From Rhizobium sp. 16-488-2b (GTDB taxonomy: Bacteria; Pseudomonadota; Alphaproteobacteria; Rhizobiales; Rhizobiaceae): 64,000 nucleotides of DNA. The notes beneath the pieces are model-generated. The model searched no databases, was not told the DNA's origin, and worked only from the letters and a program-made list of their open reading frames with translations. A program made the position numbers and the translations under genes. The stretch is from assembly GCF_017741815.1 (NCBI RefSeq), contig NZ_JAGHMF010000015.1, positions 62,001-126,000 of the forward strand, written 5' to 3'. Below, piece by piece: positions 35,871 to 44,500 of the stretch (position 1 is its first letter; the number at the start of each line of letters is the position of its first letter).

Positions 35871-37865
35871 ATGGAACTGAAGTCTGCCAGGGTACAGAAT
35901 TTTCGATCCGTAGAAGATTCGGGAGAATTCACCCTCGAACATCTCACTTGTCTGGTTGGGAAGAATGAGGCTGGCAAAACTGCGATATTGCAGGCGCTCG
36001 CCGGACTTAATCCGCACCCCGCAACACCATTTCGCTATGAGCTTGAGCGGGACTACCCAAAGCGTTACTTGGCCAGATATGCCGAACGCCACGAGGGGCG
36101 TAGCGCCGAGGTGGTATCAACAGTTTGGCAGCTCGCCCCCAATGAGGTCGACAAGCTTCGGGCGGAGTTTGGACCAGATGCGATTAGTGGCGATACCATC
36201 ACCGTAGCACGGACATATGACAGCGACGGCGCGTGCTGGTCACTGCCAATTTTCGAAGAGAAGGCACTCCAGCACCTTATTTCGCTTTCCGGCTTTTCTG
36301 CTGCAGAGCGCAGTCAAGTCGGGAACCCGCGGACATCGAGAGAGTTGGTTTCAAAGCTCAAGGAGCTCACTCGGAACGTAAAGCATCAAGCGCTACTGAA
36401 CAAAGTCTCGGCTTTTCCTTTGCAAAGCTGCCTGTCCCGGGCTCGCCAGATACTCGAACCAAACTTCCCCCAATTCATGTACTTTTCGAATTACGATCGA
36501 ATGAATGCGGTGGTTCATCTTCCGAGCCTCAAGCAGCACGCCGACGACGGCTCTCTGTTCGAACGCGAAGATCTACGCGGTGACCGCCTATTTTGGGAGT
36601 TCCTCGAATACTCGAGCGTGACGCTCTCCGACATTCTGTCGACGACAACATTCGAGAGCTTCAATGCTAAGCTTCAGGCGGCTTCGAACATCCTGACGGA
36701 AGAGATTCTTGAATATTGGACCCAGAACCAAGATATTGAGATCCGCGTCAGCGTGAACGAGGGATTGTCCGACGACCCGGCCCCATTCAACTCCGGAGCC
36801 GTAGGGCGTGCGCGAATCTACAATATGCTTCACCGCGCGGACACGTCCTTCTCTGAACGAAGCGCCGGGTTCACCTGGTTCTTCTCGTTCTTGATAAAGT
36901 TCGACCGTGTAAAAAAGGACGCAACTGGCAGAGTGTTTCTCCTGCTTGATGAGCCCGGACTCACACTCCATGGCCTGGCACAGGCTGACCTTCTTCGCTA
37001 CTTCACCGAGAAGCTCGCGCCCCACCACCAGATCGTCTATTCAACGCATTCGCCGTTCATGGTGCCACACGACAACATCATGGCTTCTCGCATCGTCGAG
37101 GATCTTGTCAACGTGGATGGCCGCGGGCGAAGAACACCTACTGGAACGACCGTCAGAGAGGATGTTCTGAAGGCAGACAAAGATTCGATCTTTCCGCTCC
37201 AAGGTGCATTAGGATACTCGCTCACGCAGTCCCTGTTCGTTGGAAAACACACGATTCTCGTCGAGGGCCCAGGTGACATTCTGTATCTGCAGGCTTTGTC
37301 GGCCGAACTAACGAAGCGCGATCGAACTGGACTGGATACGAAATGGGTCATGTGTCCTGCCGGCGGCATCGACAAGATTCAGTCTTTCGTTTCACTGTTT
37401 GCGGGAAACAGCTTGGATGTGATCGCCCTGTCCGACTACACGAAGAAGGATAGGAACAAGCTGGAAGCCCTTCGCAAGTCAGAGATAATCAAGCAAGGCG
37501 GCGTGCTGTCGATTGCGGATTTCGTCGACCAAGAAGAAGCCGACATCGAGGATTTGTTCGATCCTGAACTCCTCTGCAGAATTATCAACGGTGCATACGG
37601 CCTAGTAGGCGCTCACGCGCTCGATGTGACGAAGCTTTCTGAGGCGGACACGGGCACCGAACGCCTCGTCAAGAAGGCGGAAGCATATTTCAATATTCTC
37701 CCAGACGAGATTCCAGTCTTCAACCACTTCACCCCAGCGCAATGGCTTCTGCAGAACTCAGAAAGTCTTGCTGGTTCGGATGAGGCGACCAATCGTACCC
37801 TAGACAGAGCCGAGAACTTGATAAAGACGCTCAACAGCCTTGTAGGGCCTGTTTCAAGGAGCTGA
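35871..37865 (+). CDS. OLD-family ATP-dependent endonuclease (lone)
   Basis: A 664-aa protein from ATG 35871, which has TGAGGA upstream; the frame is open from 35829. The N-terminal SMC-like ATPase shows Walker A 'VGKNEAGKTA' (about 29-38), Walker B 'VFLLLDEPGLTLH' and the 'YSTHSPFM' His switch. The C-terminal TOPRIM region has 'HTILVEGPGDILYLQAL' (catalytic Glu) and 'DVIALSDYTKKDR' (Asp). OLD proteins are nucleases used in phage defence and repair. No UvrD-type helicase (GajB) or reverse transcriptase is adjacent, so it is not a Gabija system. It sits between two sugar regulons as a single-gene insertion. Confidence 0.88.
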   Translation: MELKSARVQNFRSVEDSGEFTLEHLTCLVGKNEAGKTAILQALAGLNPHPATPFRYELERDYPKRYLARYAERHEGRSAEVVSTVWQLAPNEVDKLRAEFGPDAISGDTITVARTYDSDGACWSLPIFEEKALQHLISLSGFSAAERSQVGNPRTSRELVSKLKELTRNVKHQALLNKVSAFPLQSCLSRARQILEPNFPQFMYFSNYDRMNAVVHLPSLKQHADDGSLFEREDLRGDRLFWEFLEYSSVTLSDILSTTTFESFNAKLQAASNILTEEILEYWTQNQDIEIRVSVNEGLSDDPAPFNSGAVGRARIYNMLHRADTSFSERSAGFTWFFSFLIKFDRVKKDATGRVFLLLDEPGLTLHGLAQADLLRYFTEKLAPHHQIVYSTHSPFMVPHDNIMASRIVEDLVNVDGRGRRTPTGTTVREDVLKADKDSIFPLQGALGYSLTQSLFVGKHTILVEGPGDILYLQALSAELTKRDRTGLDTKWVMCPAGGIDKIQSFVSLFAGNSLDVIALSDYTKKDRNKLEALRKSEIIKQGGVLSIADFVDQEEADIEDLFDPELLCRIINGAYGLVGAHALDVTKLSEADTGTERLVKKAEAYFNILPDEIPVFNHFTPAQWLLQNSESLAGSDEATNRTLDRAENLIKTLNSLVGPVSRS

Positions 37866-37880
37866 CGACGCGGGGATCGG

Positions 37881-39068
37881 TTACGAACCCATGGCAGCTG
37901 AAGCCTCAACGCCACTGGAGAATAGCCTCTGATGCATCAGGCAAGCAGCCCCATATGCAGCACCCTCGCCGCCACGCGCTGAGACTTCGATATGCGGCTT
38001 CGGCACGCCTTGGACCAGCGCGGAGGCAAGGTATTCGTCCACCTGTGCGGCAACATAGGAATAGATCGGAGCGACCGATCCCCCCAGCACAATGAGCGCA
38101 GGATCAAAGAACTTGACCACTTGGGCGAGACCATAGCTGAGCGCATCCGCCCAGACGGCCGCAGTCTTCAAGGCAATATGGTCGCGGGCAGCCAGGGCGC
38201 GAAGGAGATGATCGAGATCCCTCTTCCCTCCGAATTCCATATAGAGATCAAGGACAGCGTCCTTGCCGATCAGGGTTTCGAGCTCTCCTGAAGAGCCACG
38301 CCTCACCTGACGCTGCGGCACGGACACCGAGAGGTGCCCGAATTCGCCGGCGAAGCCGTGGGCGCCACGAAACAGGTGCCCGCCAATAACTATTGCACCA
38401 CCGACACCGTTCTCGATGTTGAGGTAGAGTGTGGGCGGCTGCGTTGCATTTCCGGCGATGTAGCTCTCGCCAATCGCGAAAGCATTCGCGTCATTTTCCG
38501 TGGCGACCTCTACCGGGAACGGCAAGCAATCCTGGAGCATCCGAGTAATAGGAACGTCTCGCCACCCGAGCATCGGAGCATTGCGAACAACGCCGGTGGT
38601 GTCCATCAGAGCGGGAAGCGTCAGACAGGCGCCACGAAGGCGCGCGACGTATTTCGCCGGGACAGTCTCCGAGGCGAGCGCTGCGGCTCTGGCGACGACG
38701 TCCTTGGGATCGGCGGTGACGCACTCAAAGGCCACGGTTCTGTGACCGACGATGTTTGCGGACAGATCGATGAGGACGGCTGTGAGCCGATCGATCCCTA
38801 TTTCAAGACCAAGAAAGAAGGCGCCGTCGTCAGACAGCTTGACCATGATGCCGGGACGGCCCGTTCGTCCCTCGTCGGCTGGACGTATGGCGTCGCCCCC
38901 CTCGTCGACAAGAGATTGGGCAATGAGCGAGCCAACGATATTGCCGATGGAAGACCTGTTCAATCCGAGGCGGCGAGCGAGGTCCGCCCGGCTCATGCCG
39001 CCCTCATAGAAAAGAACGTTCAAAGCCTCGATCTCATTTCGCAATCGGATTGTCTGTGGCTTGTTCAT
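37881..39068 (-). CDS. ROK-family transcriptional repressor 1
   Basis: A 395-aa NagC/XylR-type regulator. ATG 39068 (MNKPQTIRLRN) is chosen because GGAAGG stands just upstream. The N-terminal winged helix 'MSRADLARRLGLNRSSIGNIVGSLIAQSLV' is followed by the sugar-kinase-like ROK domain with 'FLGLEIGIDRLTAVLIDLSANIV', 'NIENGVGGAIVIGGHLFRGAHGFAGEFGHL' and 'VVKFFDPALIVLGGS'. The Cys-rich zinc motif of ROK kinases is not seen. It is the last gene of the ABC operon (49 bp after the binding protein) and a candidate for the palindrome at 42861. Confidence 0.92.
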   Translation of the reverse strand: MNKPQTIRLRNEIEALNVLFYEGGMSRADLARRLGLNRSSIGNIVGSLIAQSLVDEGGDAIRPADEGRTGRPGIMVKLSDDGAFFLGLEIGIDRLTAVLIDLSANIVGHRTVAFECVTADPKDVVARAAALASETVPAKYVARLRGACLTLPALMDTTGVVRNAPMLGWRDVPITRMLQDCLPFPVEVATENDANAFAIGESYIAGNATQPPTLYLNIENGVGGAIVIGGHLFRGAHGFAGEFGHLSVSVPQRQVRRGSSGELETLIGKDAVLDLYMEFGGKRDLDHLLRALAARDHIALKTAAVWADALSYGLAQVVKFFDPALIVLGGSVAPIYSYVAAQVDEYLASALVQGVPKPHIEVSARGGEGAAYGAACLMHQRLFSSGVEASAAMGS

Positions 39069-39117
39069 CGGACCTTCCAAGTCGGAGGACGCTCGATTGA
39101 GCGCCCTCCTCTTCATT

Positions 39118-40131
39118 TTAGTTGCCAGCCATGACCTTGTCGACGTTCTCCGAAGTCACTGCGAGCCATGGAACATAGTAATGCTGCTCCTTGCCACCGT
39201 TCCACGCCAGCTTGCCGCCGTTCGTGTCCCAGACCTTTGCGCGCGGCTTGTAGCTGTCGCCGAGAAGCTTGTTGAGAGCGAGGTCGATTGCGCCCTGCGC
39301 CTGGCCGTTCGCATCCTGCAGGATCGACATGCTCTGCTCGCCACGCTTCACAGCTTCGAGAGCGTCCTTGATGCCGTCGACACCGGCGACCGGGATCTTC
39401 TTCGGGTCGAGGCCGTGGTTGCGAATACCTTCGATGGCGCCAACGGCCATTTCGTCATTCTCAGCAAGCACGCCCTGCACGTCGTCGCCGTGGGATGTCA
39501 GGAAGTTTTCCATCAGCGTGATGGCTTCCGCGCGAGACCAGTTGGCGGTGTTCTGCTCCAGCACCGTCACCCCGGAATTTTCCTTCAGCACCTTGTTGAT
39601 GCCTTCGAGACGCTGGACCTGTGCGGACTGGCCGAGCATGCCTTCGAGAACGACGACCTTCGCGTCCTTGCCGACCTTGTCGATCACAGCGTGGGCAAGC
39701 ATCTCGCCCGCTTCGACGTCGTTGGAGTTGATGTAGGCGTCATAGAGGTCGGTTTTGGACACGACGGTGTTTGAACCGAAGACCGGAATGCCAGCGGCCT
39801 TGGCGCGCTCGATCGGATCGTTGCCAGCATCGATGTCGACCGGGATGAAGATGATCGCATCATACTTCTCGGTGATAGCGGTGTCGAAGAGGTTCGACTG
39901 CGTCAGCACGTCCTGGCGACCATCAAGAACCGTAAGTGTCGCGGTGCCGTCTGCAAGGGCCGGATGAGCCTTGGCAGCGTCAGCCCACAGAACGTTGTAT
40001 TCCGTGTTCAGGCTCTGCACGATGGCGGCGATCTTCAGGGTCTTTGCGTATGCCGGAGCGCTGGTGAGAGCAGTACCCATAAGGCAAAGGACGGTCGTCG
40101 CGCCCAAGAGGGCACGTCTGGTCATGTTCAT
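39118..40131 (-). CDS. Sugar/polyol ABC transporter substrate-binding protein (ribose type)
   Basis: A 337-aa protein with a signal peptide (MNMTRRALLGATTVLCLMG, cleavage near 'AYAK') and a type I binding fold: 'KIAAIVQSLNTEYNVLWADAAKAHP', 'YDAIIFIPVDIDAGNDPIERAKAAGIPVFGSN', 'GVLAENDEMAVGAIEGIRNHGLDPKKIPVAGVDG'. Genes beside it point to a polyol or ketohexose ligand such as galactitol or altritol (inference). It follows the permease gene after a 55-bp gap that holds a GC-rich hairpin. Confidence 0.93.
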   Translation of the reverse strand: MNMTRRALLGATTVLCLMGTALTSAPAYAKTLKIAAIVQSLNTEYNVLWADAAKAHPALADGTATLTVLDGRQDVLTQSNLFDTAITEKYDAIIFIPVDIDAGNDPIERAKAAGIPVFGSNTVVSKTDLYDAYINSNDVEAGEMLAHAVIDKVGKDAKVVVLEGMLGQSAQVQRLEGINKVLKENSGVTVLEQNTANWSRAEAITLMENFLTSHGDDVQGVLAENDEMAVGAIEGIRNHGLDPKKIPVAGVDGIKDALEAVKRGEQSMSILQDANGQAQGAIDLALNKLLGDSYKPRAKVWDTNGGKLAWNGGKEQHYYVPWLAVTSENVDKVMAGN

Positions 40132-40151
40132 TTTGGACTTCCTCCACTATT

Positions 40152-40172
40152 GGCGCGGCACCCCGCCGCGCC
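40152..40172 (-). repeat. Intercistronic hairpin between permease and binding-protein genes
   Basis: GGCGCGGC at 40152-40159 and GCCGCGCC at 40165-40172 are perfect complements around ACCCC. It resembles the hairpins at 33540 and 50708 in being GC-rich, lying next to a binding-protein gene and lacking a T run. Confidence 0.5.
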
Positions 40173-40186
40173 TTCAAAGTAAGTTG

Positions 40187-41155
40187 CTATTCGCCCCGGG
40201 ACCGGGAGCGGTCGATCAGCACCGCGAGGACGATGATCGAACCCTTGATGATCTGCTGGTAGTATGAGGACACACCCATCAGATCGAGACCGTTGCTGAT
40301 CATGCCGATGATCAGGACACCCACGAGCGTGTAGCCAATGCGGCCGACGCCCCCAGTGAGACTTGTTCCGCCAATGACCACCGCAGCGATGGCGTCCAGC
40401 TCGTATCCGATACCTGCCTGAGGTAGTGCGGAAGTGGTGCGGGCCGTGAGCATGACGCCCGCAAGCCCGGCCAGAGCGCCCATGATGATGTAGACGGAGA
40501 AAATGATGCCGGACGTGTTGATGCCGCTCGTCTTGGCGCTGCGGGGGTTGCCGCCAACGGCATAGACCCGGCGCCCGTAAATCGAGTAGCGCAGCATTAC
40601 TGCCGCGATGGCGAAGACAATCGCGAAGATGATGACTGGGACCGGAATGCCGAGGACGAGACCCTGACCCAGCCAGCGGAACTCGGGGCTTAGGTTCGGG
40701 ATCGGACGGCCGCCACTATAGAGCAGCGTCGCTCCGCGGGCCACGCTGAGCATGCCGAGGGTCGTGACGAAGGCGGGAACCCTGAAGTGAGCAATCACCG
40801 TGCCGTTGATGAGCCCGCAGATGGCACCGACGCCGAGGCCGGCGACAACCCCGAAGAAAGGATTCATCGCATCGGGTCCTGTCACCAGGCTGGCAGCGAC
40901 GGCGCCCGCGAGGGCTAGGATCGAACCAATGGAAAGGTCAATGCCTGCCGAAAGAATAACGAAGGTCATGCCGACGGCAAGCACTCCGTTGATCGACACC
41001 TGCCGCAACACGTTCAGCAGATTGTTCGCCGACAGGAAGTTCGGCGAGGCCATCGACAGGATGATGAAAAGCAGGACAAACGAGATGACGATGCCGTAGC
41101 GGGCGATCATCGAGCCGACGTTCATGTCGCGCTTGGCGAGGGTTGCGGTACTCAT
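40187..41155 (-). CDS. Ribose-type ABC transporter permease
   Basis: A 322-aa membrane protein (MSTATLAKRDMNVGSM; ATG 41155 chosen, while ATG 41170 would add five residues). Family landmarks: 'VILSAGIDLSIGSILALAGAVAASL', 'VPAFVTTLGMLSVARGATLLYS', 'GGNPRSAKTSGINTSGI', 'DAIAAVVIGGTSLTGGVGRI'. It is RbsC-like with about ten hydrophobic segments and pairs with the ATPase at 41186 and the binding protein at 39118. Confidence 0.94.
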   Translation of the reverse strand: MSTATLAKRDMNVGSMIARYGIVISFVLLFIILSMASPNFLSANNLLNVLRQVSINGVLAVGMTFVILSAGIDLSIGSILALAGAVAASLVTGPDAMNPFFGVVAGLGVGAICGLINGTVIAHFRVPAFVTTLGMLSVARGATLLYSGGRPIPNLSPEFRWLGQGLVLGIPVPVIIFAIVFAIAAVMLRYSIYGRRVYAVGGNPRSAKTSGINTSGIIFSVYIIMGALAGLAGVMLTARTTSALPQAGIGYELDAIAAVVIGGTSLTGGVGRIGYTLVGVLIIGMISNGLDLMGVSSYYQQIIKGSIIVLAVLIDRSRSRGE

Positions 41156-41185
41156 GGTTTTCTCCTCCATTACCCGACGCCTGCG

Positions 41186-42706
41186 TTAGGACGACAGATG
41201 GACTAGGGTTTCCTGGCTGGCCTCCGGTCCGGATACCTCGCCAGCGATACGACCGCGCTGAAACACGACGATGCGGTCAGCGTTGCCAAGGATTTCGGGA
41301 ATTTCGGACGAGATCATCAGGACGGCGTTGCCCGCCTTCACGAAGTTCTCGAGAAATGCGTAGATCTCGCGCTTCGCGCCTTCATCGACGCCGCGGGTTG
41401 GCTCGTCGCAGATCAACACTCTGGGATTCGTGTCGATGCAGCGGGCCAGAACGACCTTCTGCTGGTTGCCACCGCTCAAGGATTGAACGGGAAGATCCGG
41501 CGACGCGGTCTTGATCGAAAACCGCTTCACGTGTTCCCGGACGCTCTTCGCCTCCTCGGCGCCGTCCATGAACCCGCGCTTCGCATAATGCGGGAGATTG
41601 GCGACAGTTATGTTGTGGGCGACCGATGCCGTCAGGGAAAGGCCAGTCTGCTTGCGGTCCTCGGTGACCAGCGAGATCCCGGCCGCGATGGAGTCGGCCG
41701 GCGTCTTCAGATTGGCAGGTTTCCCATCAATGAAGACTTCGCCGGTATCGCGCGGCTCCGTCCCGTAGAGCGCGTTGACGAATTCGCTGCGGCCGGAACC
41801 GAGAAGACCGTAGAGGCCGACAATCTCGCCTTCGTGCAGTGTGACGTTGATGTCACTGAACTTGCTGCCGGACGAGAAGCCCCTCGCCTCGAGAAGGGGC
41901 TTTGCGTTCTCGAAGGACTTCTGTTCGCGCCTGTGATCGAGAAGGTCGCGCCCGACGATGGAGCGAATAAGTCCTTTGCGGTCGATGTCGGCGATGGCGC
42001 CACCACCGACGAACCGCCCATCACGGAAAACCGTATAGTCGTTCGCGATCTCGAAAATCTCGGTCAGCCTGTGCGACACGTAGACGATGCCAACTCCGTC
42101 AGCAGTGAGACGCCGGATCGCGTCGAACAGCATTTGGGTCTCGCGCTCGCCGATGGCGGAAGTCGGCTCGTCCATGATCAGGATCTCGCTGCGTCGGCTG
42201 ATCGCCTTCGTGATTTCCACGAGCTGTGACTGAGCGACGGAAAGGTCCCGGAGCCTCGCACGGGCAGGTATGTCAAATCTCAGGCGCGCCAGGATCTCCT
42301 CGGCGTCGGCAATCATGCGGCGGTCATCAACGAAGAAGCGTCCGCGGCGCTGTTCGCGACCAAGATAAAGGTTTTCTGCAACGGTCATGTCGAGGAACGG
42401 GCTCAGTTCCTGTGTGATGATGGCGATGCCGTTGTCGAGCGCGTCGGATGGCTTCGCGAAGTCGACCTGCATCCCCTTGATCGCGACCGTTCCCGCATCG
42501 CGACGGAGAAGGCCCATCAGGATGCCGAGAAACGTGGACTTTCCGGCCCCGTTGCCCCCACAGAGAGCATTGACGGTTCCAGCCCGAAGAGTGATTTGCC
42601 CGTCGATCAAGGCGGCAACCTTGTTGAAACTCTTGGCGACGCCGGTCGCCTGTAGAAGGTTCTGTGTGGCGGCGGGTGAAACCCGTGTGGCCTCTGTCGT
42701 CTGCAT
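41186..42706 (-). CDS. Ribose-type sugar ABC transporter ATPase (duplicated cassette)
   Basis: A 506-aa protein with two ABC cassettes. The first has Walker A 'GGNGAGKST' and Walker B 'ILIMDEPTSAIGE'; the second has 'GLLGSGRSE', 'SLSGGNQQKVVLARC' and 'VLICDEPTRGVDEGAK'. It is first in the operon ATPase-permease-binding protein-ROK. A near-perfect palindrome at 42861-42883 with a -35-like TTGACT lies upstream. Confidence 0.94.
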   Translation of the reverse strand: MQTTEATRVSPAATQNLLQATGVAKSFNKVAALIDGQITLRAGTVNALCGGNGAGKSTFLGILMGLLRRDAGTVAIKGMQVDFAKPSDALDNGIAIITQELSPFLDMTVAENLYLGREQRRGRFFVDDRRMIADAEEILARLRFDIPARARLRDLSVAQSQLVEITKAISRRSEILIMDEPTSAIGERETQMLFDAIRRLTADGVGIVYVSHRLTEIFEIANDYTVFRDGRFVGGGAIADIDRKGLIRSIVGRDLLDHRREQKSFENAKPLLEARGFSSGSKFSDINVTLHEGEIVGLYGLLGSGRSEFVNALYGTEPRDTGEVFIDGKPANLKTPADSIAAGISLVTEDRKQTGLSLTASVAHNITVANLPHYAKRGFMDGAEEAKSVREHVKRFSIKTASPDLPVQSLSGGNQQKVVLARCIDTNPRVLICDEPTRGVDEGAKREIYAFLENFVKAGNAVLMISSEIPEILGNADRIVVFQRGRIAGEVSGPEASQETLVHLSS

Positions 42707-42860
42707 GAATTCCTCCCGCAGTATCGCGCTCGCCGAACCCTGCGCTGCCGCAGGCTCCGTCGTGAGTTTCGCTTAATTGGCAAATTGCGGAGGACGTCCT
42801 CTAGTCGCTCCGGCAAGGTCGTGGACATCGCATCACGACGTCCCGCTCCCCATTTTCAAT

Positions 42861-42892
42861 TTGTATGTTGTCACAACAAACAAACAAGTCAA
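42861..42892 (-). promoter_or_regulatory. Palindromic operator with a -35 box upstream of the ABC operon
   Basis: TTGTATGTTGT (42861-42871), a central C, and ACAACAAACAA (42873-42883) form a 23-bp palindrome with 10 of 11 symmetric positions. On the minus strand TTGACT at 42892-42887 is a good -35 hexamer directly ahead of it, so the palindrome lies where RNA polymerase binds. The A/T-rich TTTGTTGT half-sites resemble known ROK (NagC/XylR) operators. The two local ROK proteins are the obvious candidates to bind it. Confidence 0.6.
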
Positions 42893-42927
42893 TATAATTT
42901 ACATCGTCTTCCGGACTTTTCGACAGC

Positions 42928-42957
42928 CTGGCGAGGCGCTCAACAACGCCTCGCCAG
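42928..42957 (-). terminator. Hairpin after the galactitol-dehydrogenase-like gene
   Basis: CTGGCGAGGCG at 42928-42938 and CGCCTCGCCAG at 42947-42957 are perfect 11-bp complements around an 8-nt loop, 9 bp beyond the stop at 42966. No T run follows on the minus strand, so it may terminate weakly or protect the 3' end. Confidence 0.55.
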
Positions 42958-42965
42958 CGACCGTG

Positions 42966-43739
42966 TCACCAGCAGGTGAACCCAGCGTCGACATTGACGA
43001 TTGCGCCCGTCATGAGGCTCGCAGCACCGGAGGCAAGGAACAGGACCGCGCTCGCCACCTCTTCCGGAGTCCCCATGCGACCCATTGGAGTATCGGCGAG
43101 CCAGATCGGAATCCGCTCCTTGTTCGCCTCGACCGATGCAACCATTGGCGTCTCGATGTAGGTCGGCGCCACCGCGTTGACCCTCACGCCATGATGCGCC
43201 CACTCCGCCGCGAGCGACTTCGTGAGATGGTGGACTGCCGCCTTCGACACATTGTAGGCCGTCTGCGGCTGCGGGCGGTTGCAGATGTTGCCGGACATCG
43301 AACCGAGATTCACGATCGAGCCGCGCTTCGACGAGACCATATGGCGCCCGAATGCTCGCGAGCACCAGAAGACGCCATTCACGTTGACGTTCATCATGCG
43401 GAGCCAGTCAGCGTCCGTCACATCCTCGGCGGCAATGCCATTCTGTCCGATCCCGGCATTGTTGACCAGGATCGTTGCCGGGCGGCCCGAGCCAGCAAAC
43501 TCGGCTGCAATCTCTTCCATTCGAGCGGAGTCGGTCACGTCGCCAACACGGACCTCGATCTCGTATCCCTTGCTGCGAAGAGCAATAGCCTCATCGGCAT
43601 CCTTCTCGCTTCGCTCGATCACTACGATGGCAGCCCCTGCCTCGGCGAGGGCTTCCGCGCAGCAGAGACCGATGGCTCGCCCTCCCCCTGTAACGACCGC
43701 GCGCTCTCCGTCCAGGCGAAATTTCTTCTGATAGGACAT
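42966..43739 (-). CDS. SDR polyol dehydrogenase, galactitol-dehydrogenase-like
   Basis: A 257-aa classical short-chain dehydrogenase from ATG 43739 (MSYQKKFRLDGERAVVTGGG). Rossmann motif 'TGGGRAIG', 'NNAG', catalytic Ser in 'NLGSMSG', and YxxxK in 'TAYNVSKAAVH'. The start, the 'GVFWCSRAFGRHMV' stretch and the 'VDAGFTCW' C-terminus closely resemble Rhodobacter galactitol dehydrogenase as I remember it (also ending in a Trp). It likely oxidises a hexitol to a ketose with NAD+. It follows the ribitol-dehydrogenase-like gene after 10 bp. Confidence 0.88.
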   Translation of the reverse strand: MSYQKKFRLDGERAVVTGGGRAIGLCCAEALAEAGAAIVVIERSEKDADEAIALRSKGYEIEVRVGDVTDSARMEEIAAEFAGSGRPATILVNNAGIGQNGIAAEDVTDADWLRMMNVNVNGVFWCSRAFGRHMVSSKRGSIVNLGSMSGNICNRPQPQTAYNVSKAAVHHLTKSLAAEWAHHGVRVNAVAPTYIETPMVASVEANKERIPIWLADTPMGRMGTPEEVASAVLFLASGAASLMTGAIVNVDAGFTCW

Positions 43740-43749
43740 GTCAGGCTCC

Positions 43750-44475
43750 TTAGATGTCGAATGCGCTCGGAAGCACGACCACATCGCGGATGGTCACGTT
43801 CCGCGGGCGCGTCAGCATAAAGATGATGGCATCAGCGACTTCCTTCGGCTCGATCAGCGCTCCGGCTTCCTTGGCCTTCCTGAGGTTCTCCTCCGGCCAA
43901 TCCGCGAGTAGCGCACTGATGACAGGCCCCGGGGACACGGAGCCGACGCGGATGCCACTTTTCAGGAGCTGGCGACGCATCGTCTGTACGAATGCATGCA
44001 TCGCCCACTTCGACGGTGAGTAGACTGGTTCCCACGGCACCGCCGAGTGCCCTGCAACCGAACTGGTAACGACAATATCGCCGGTGCCGCGCTCGATCAT
44101 GTGCGGAGCGACGGTGCGAACATTCTTGATGACGACGTTGACATTGAGATTGAGCATGCGGTCGATAGCATCGAGATCCGCGTCGACCAGATCGCCACCG
44201 ATATAGGTGCCTGCGTTAGCGTGCAGGATATCGAGGTGATCGACCTTTGACAGAATTCCGTCGAGCAGCGTGGCGCACTTTTCCGGGTTCAACAGGTCGA
44301 TAGTCAGAGGAACTGCTCGGTCTCCAAGCCGGGAGCAGACCTCCTTGAGCGCTCGTTCATCCCGGTCGACGAGCACGACCGTCGCGCCTGCGGCGATCAT
44401 GGCTTCCGTCGAGGCAAGTCCTATCCCTGACGCGGCACCCGTCACCGCGGCGATCTTACCGTTCAAATCGTTCAT
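43750..44475 (-). CDS. SDR polyol dehydrogenase, ribitol-2-dehydrogenase-like
   Basis: A 241-aa SDR with 'VTGAASGIGLASTEAM', 'LDILHANAGTYIGGDLVD', 'VTSSVAGHSAVPWEPVYSPSKWAMHAFV' (Ser, Tyr, Lys) and 'VSPGPVISALLADWP'. The 'HANAG(T/A)YIGG' and 'PWEPVY..SK' stretches are typical of ribitol dehydrogenases. GAGGAGGAGAAG precedes ATG 44475. In a GatZ/PfkB operon it may act on altritol or another hexitol rather than ribitol; that is inference. Confidence 0.87.
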   Translation of the reverse strand: MNDLNGKIAAVTGAASGIGLASTEAMIAAGATVVLVDRDERALKEVCSRLGDRAVPLTIDLLNPEKCATLLDGILSKVDHLDILHANAGTYIGGDLVDADLDAIDRMLNLNVNVVIKNVRTVAPHMIERGTGDIVVTSSVAGHSAVPWEPVYSPSKWAMHAFVQTMRRQLLKSGIRVGSVSPGPVISALLADWPEENLRKAKEAGALIEPKEVADAIIFMLTRPRNVTIRDVVVLPSAFDI

Positions 44476-44500
44476 CTTCTCCTCCTCTGTTGCTCCCTAA

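Noticed and set aside
35871..37865. Gabija (GajA) assignment
   Set aside because: ATPase-TOPRIM architecture fits, but no GajB-type helicase gene is adjacent; the neighbours are sugar-catabolism genes.
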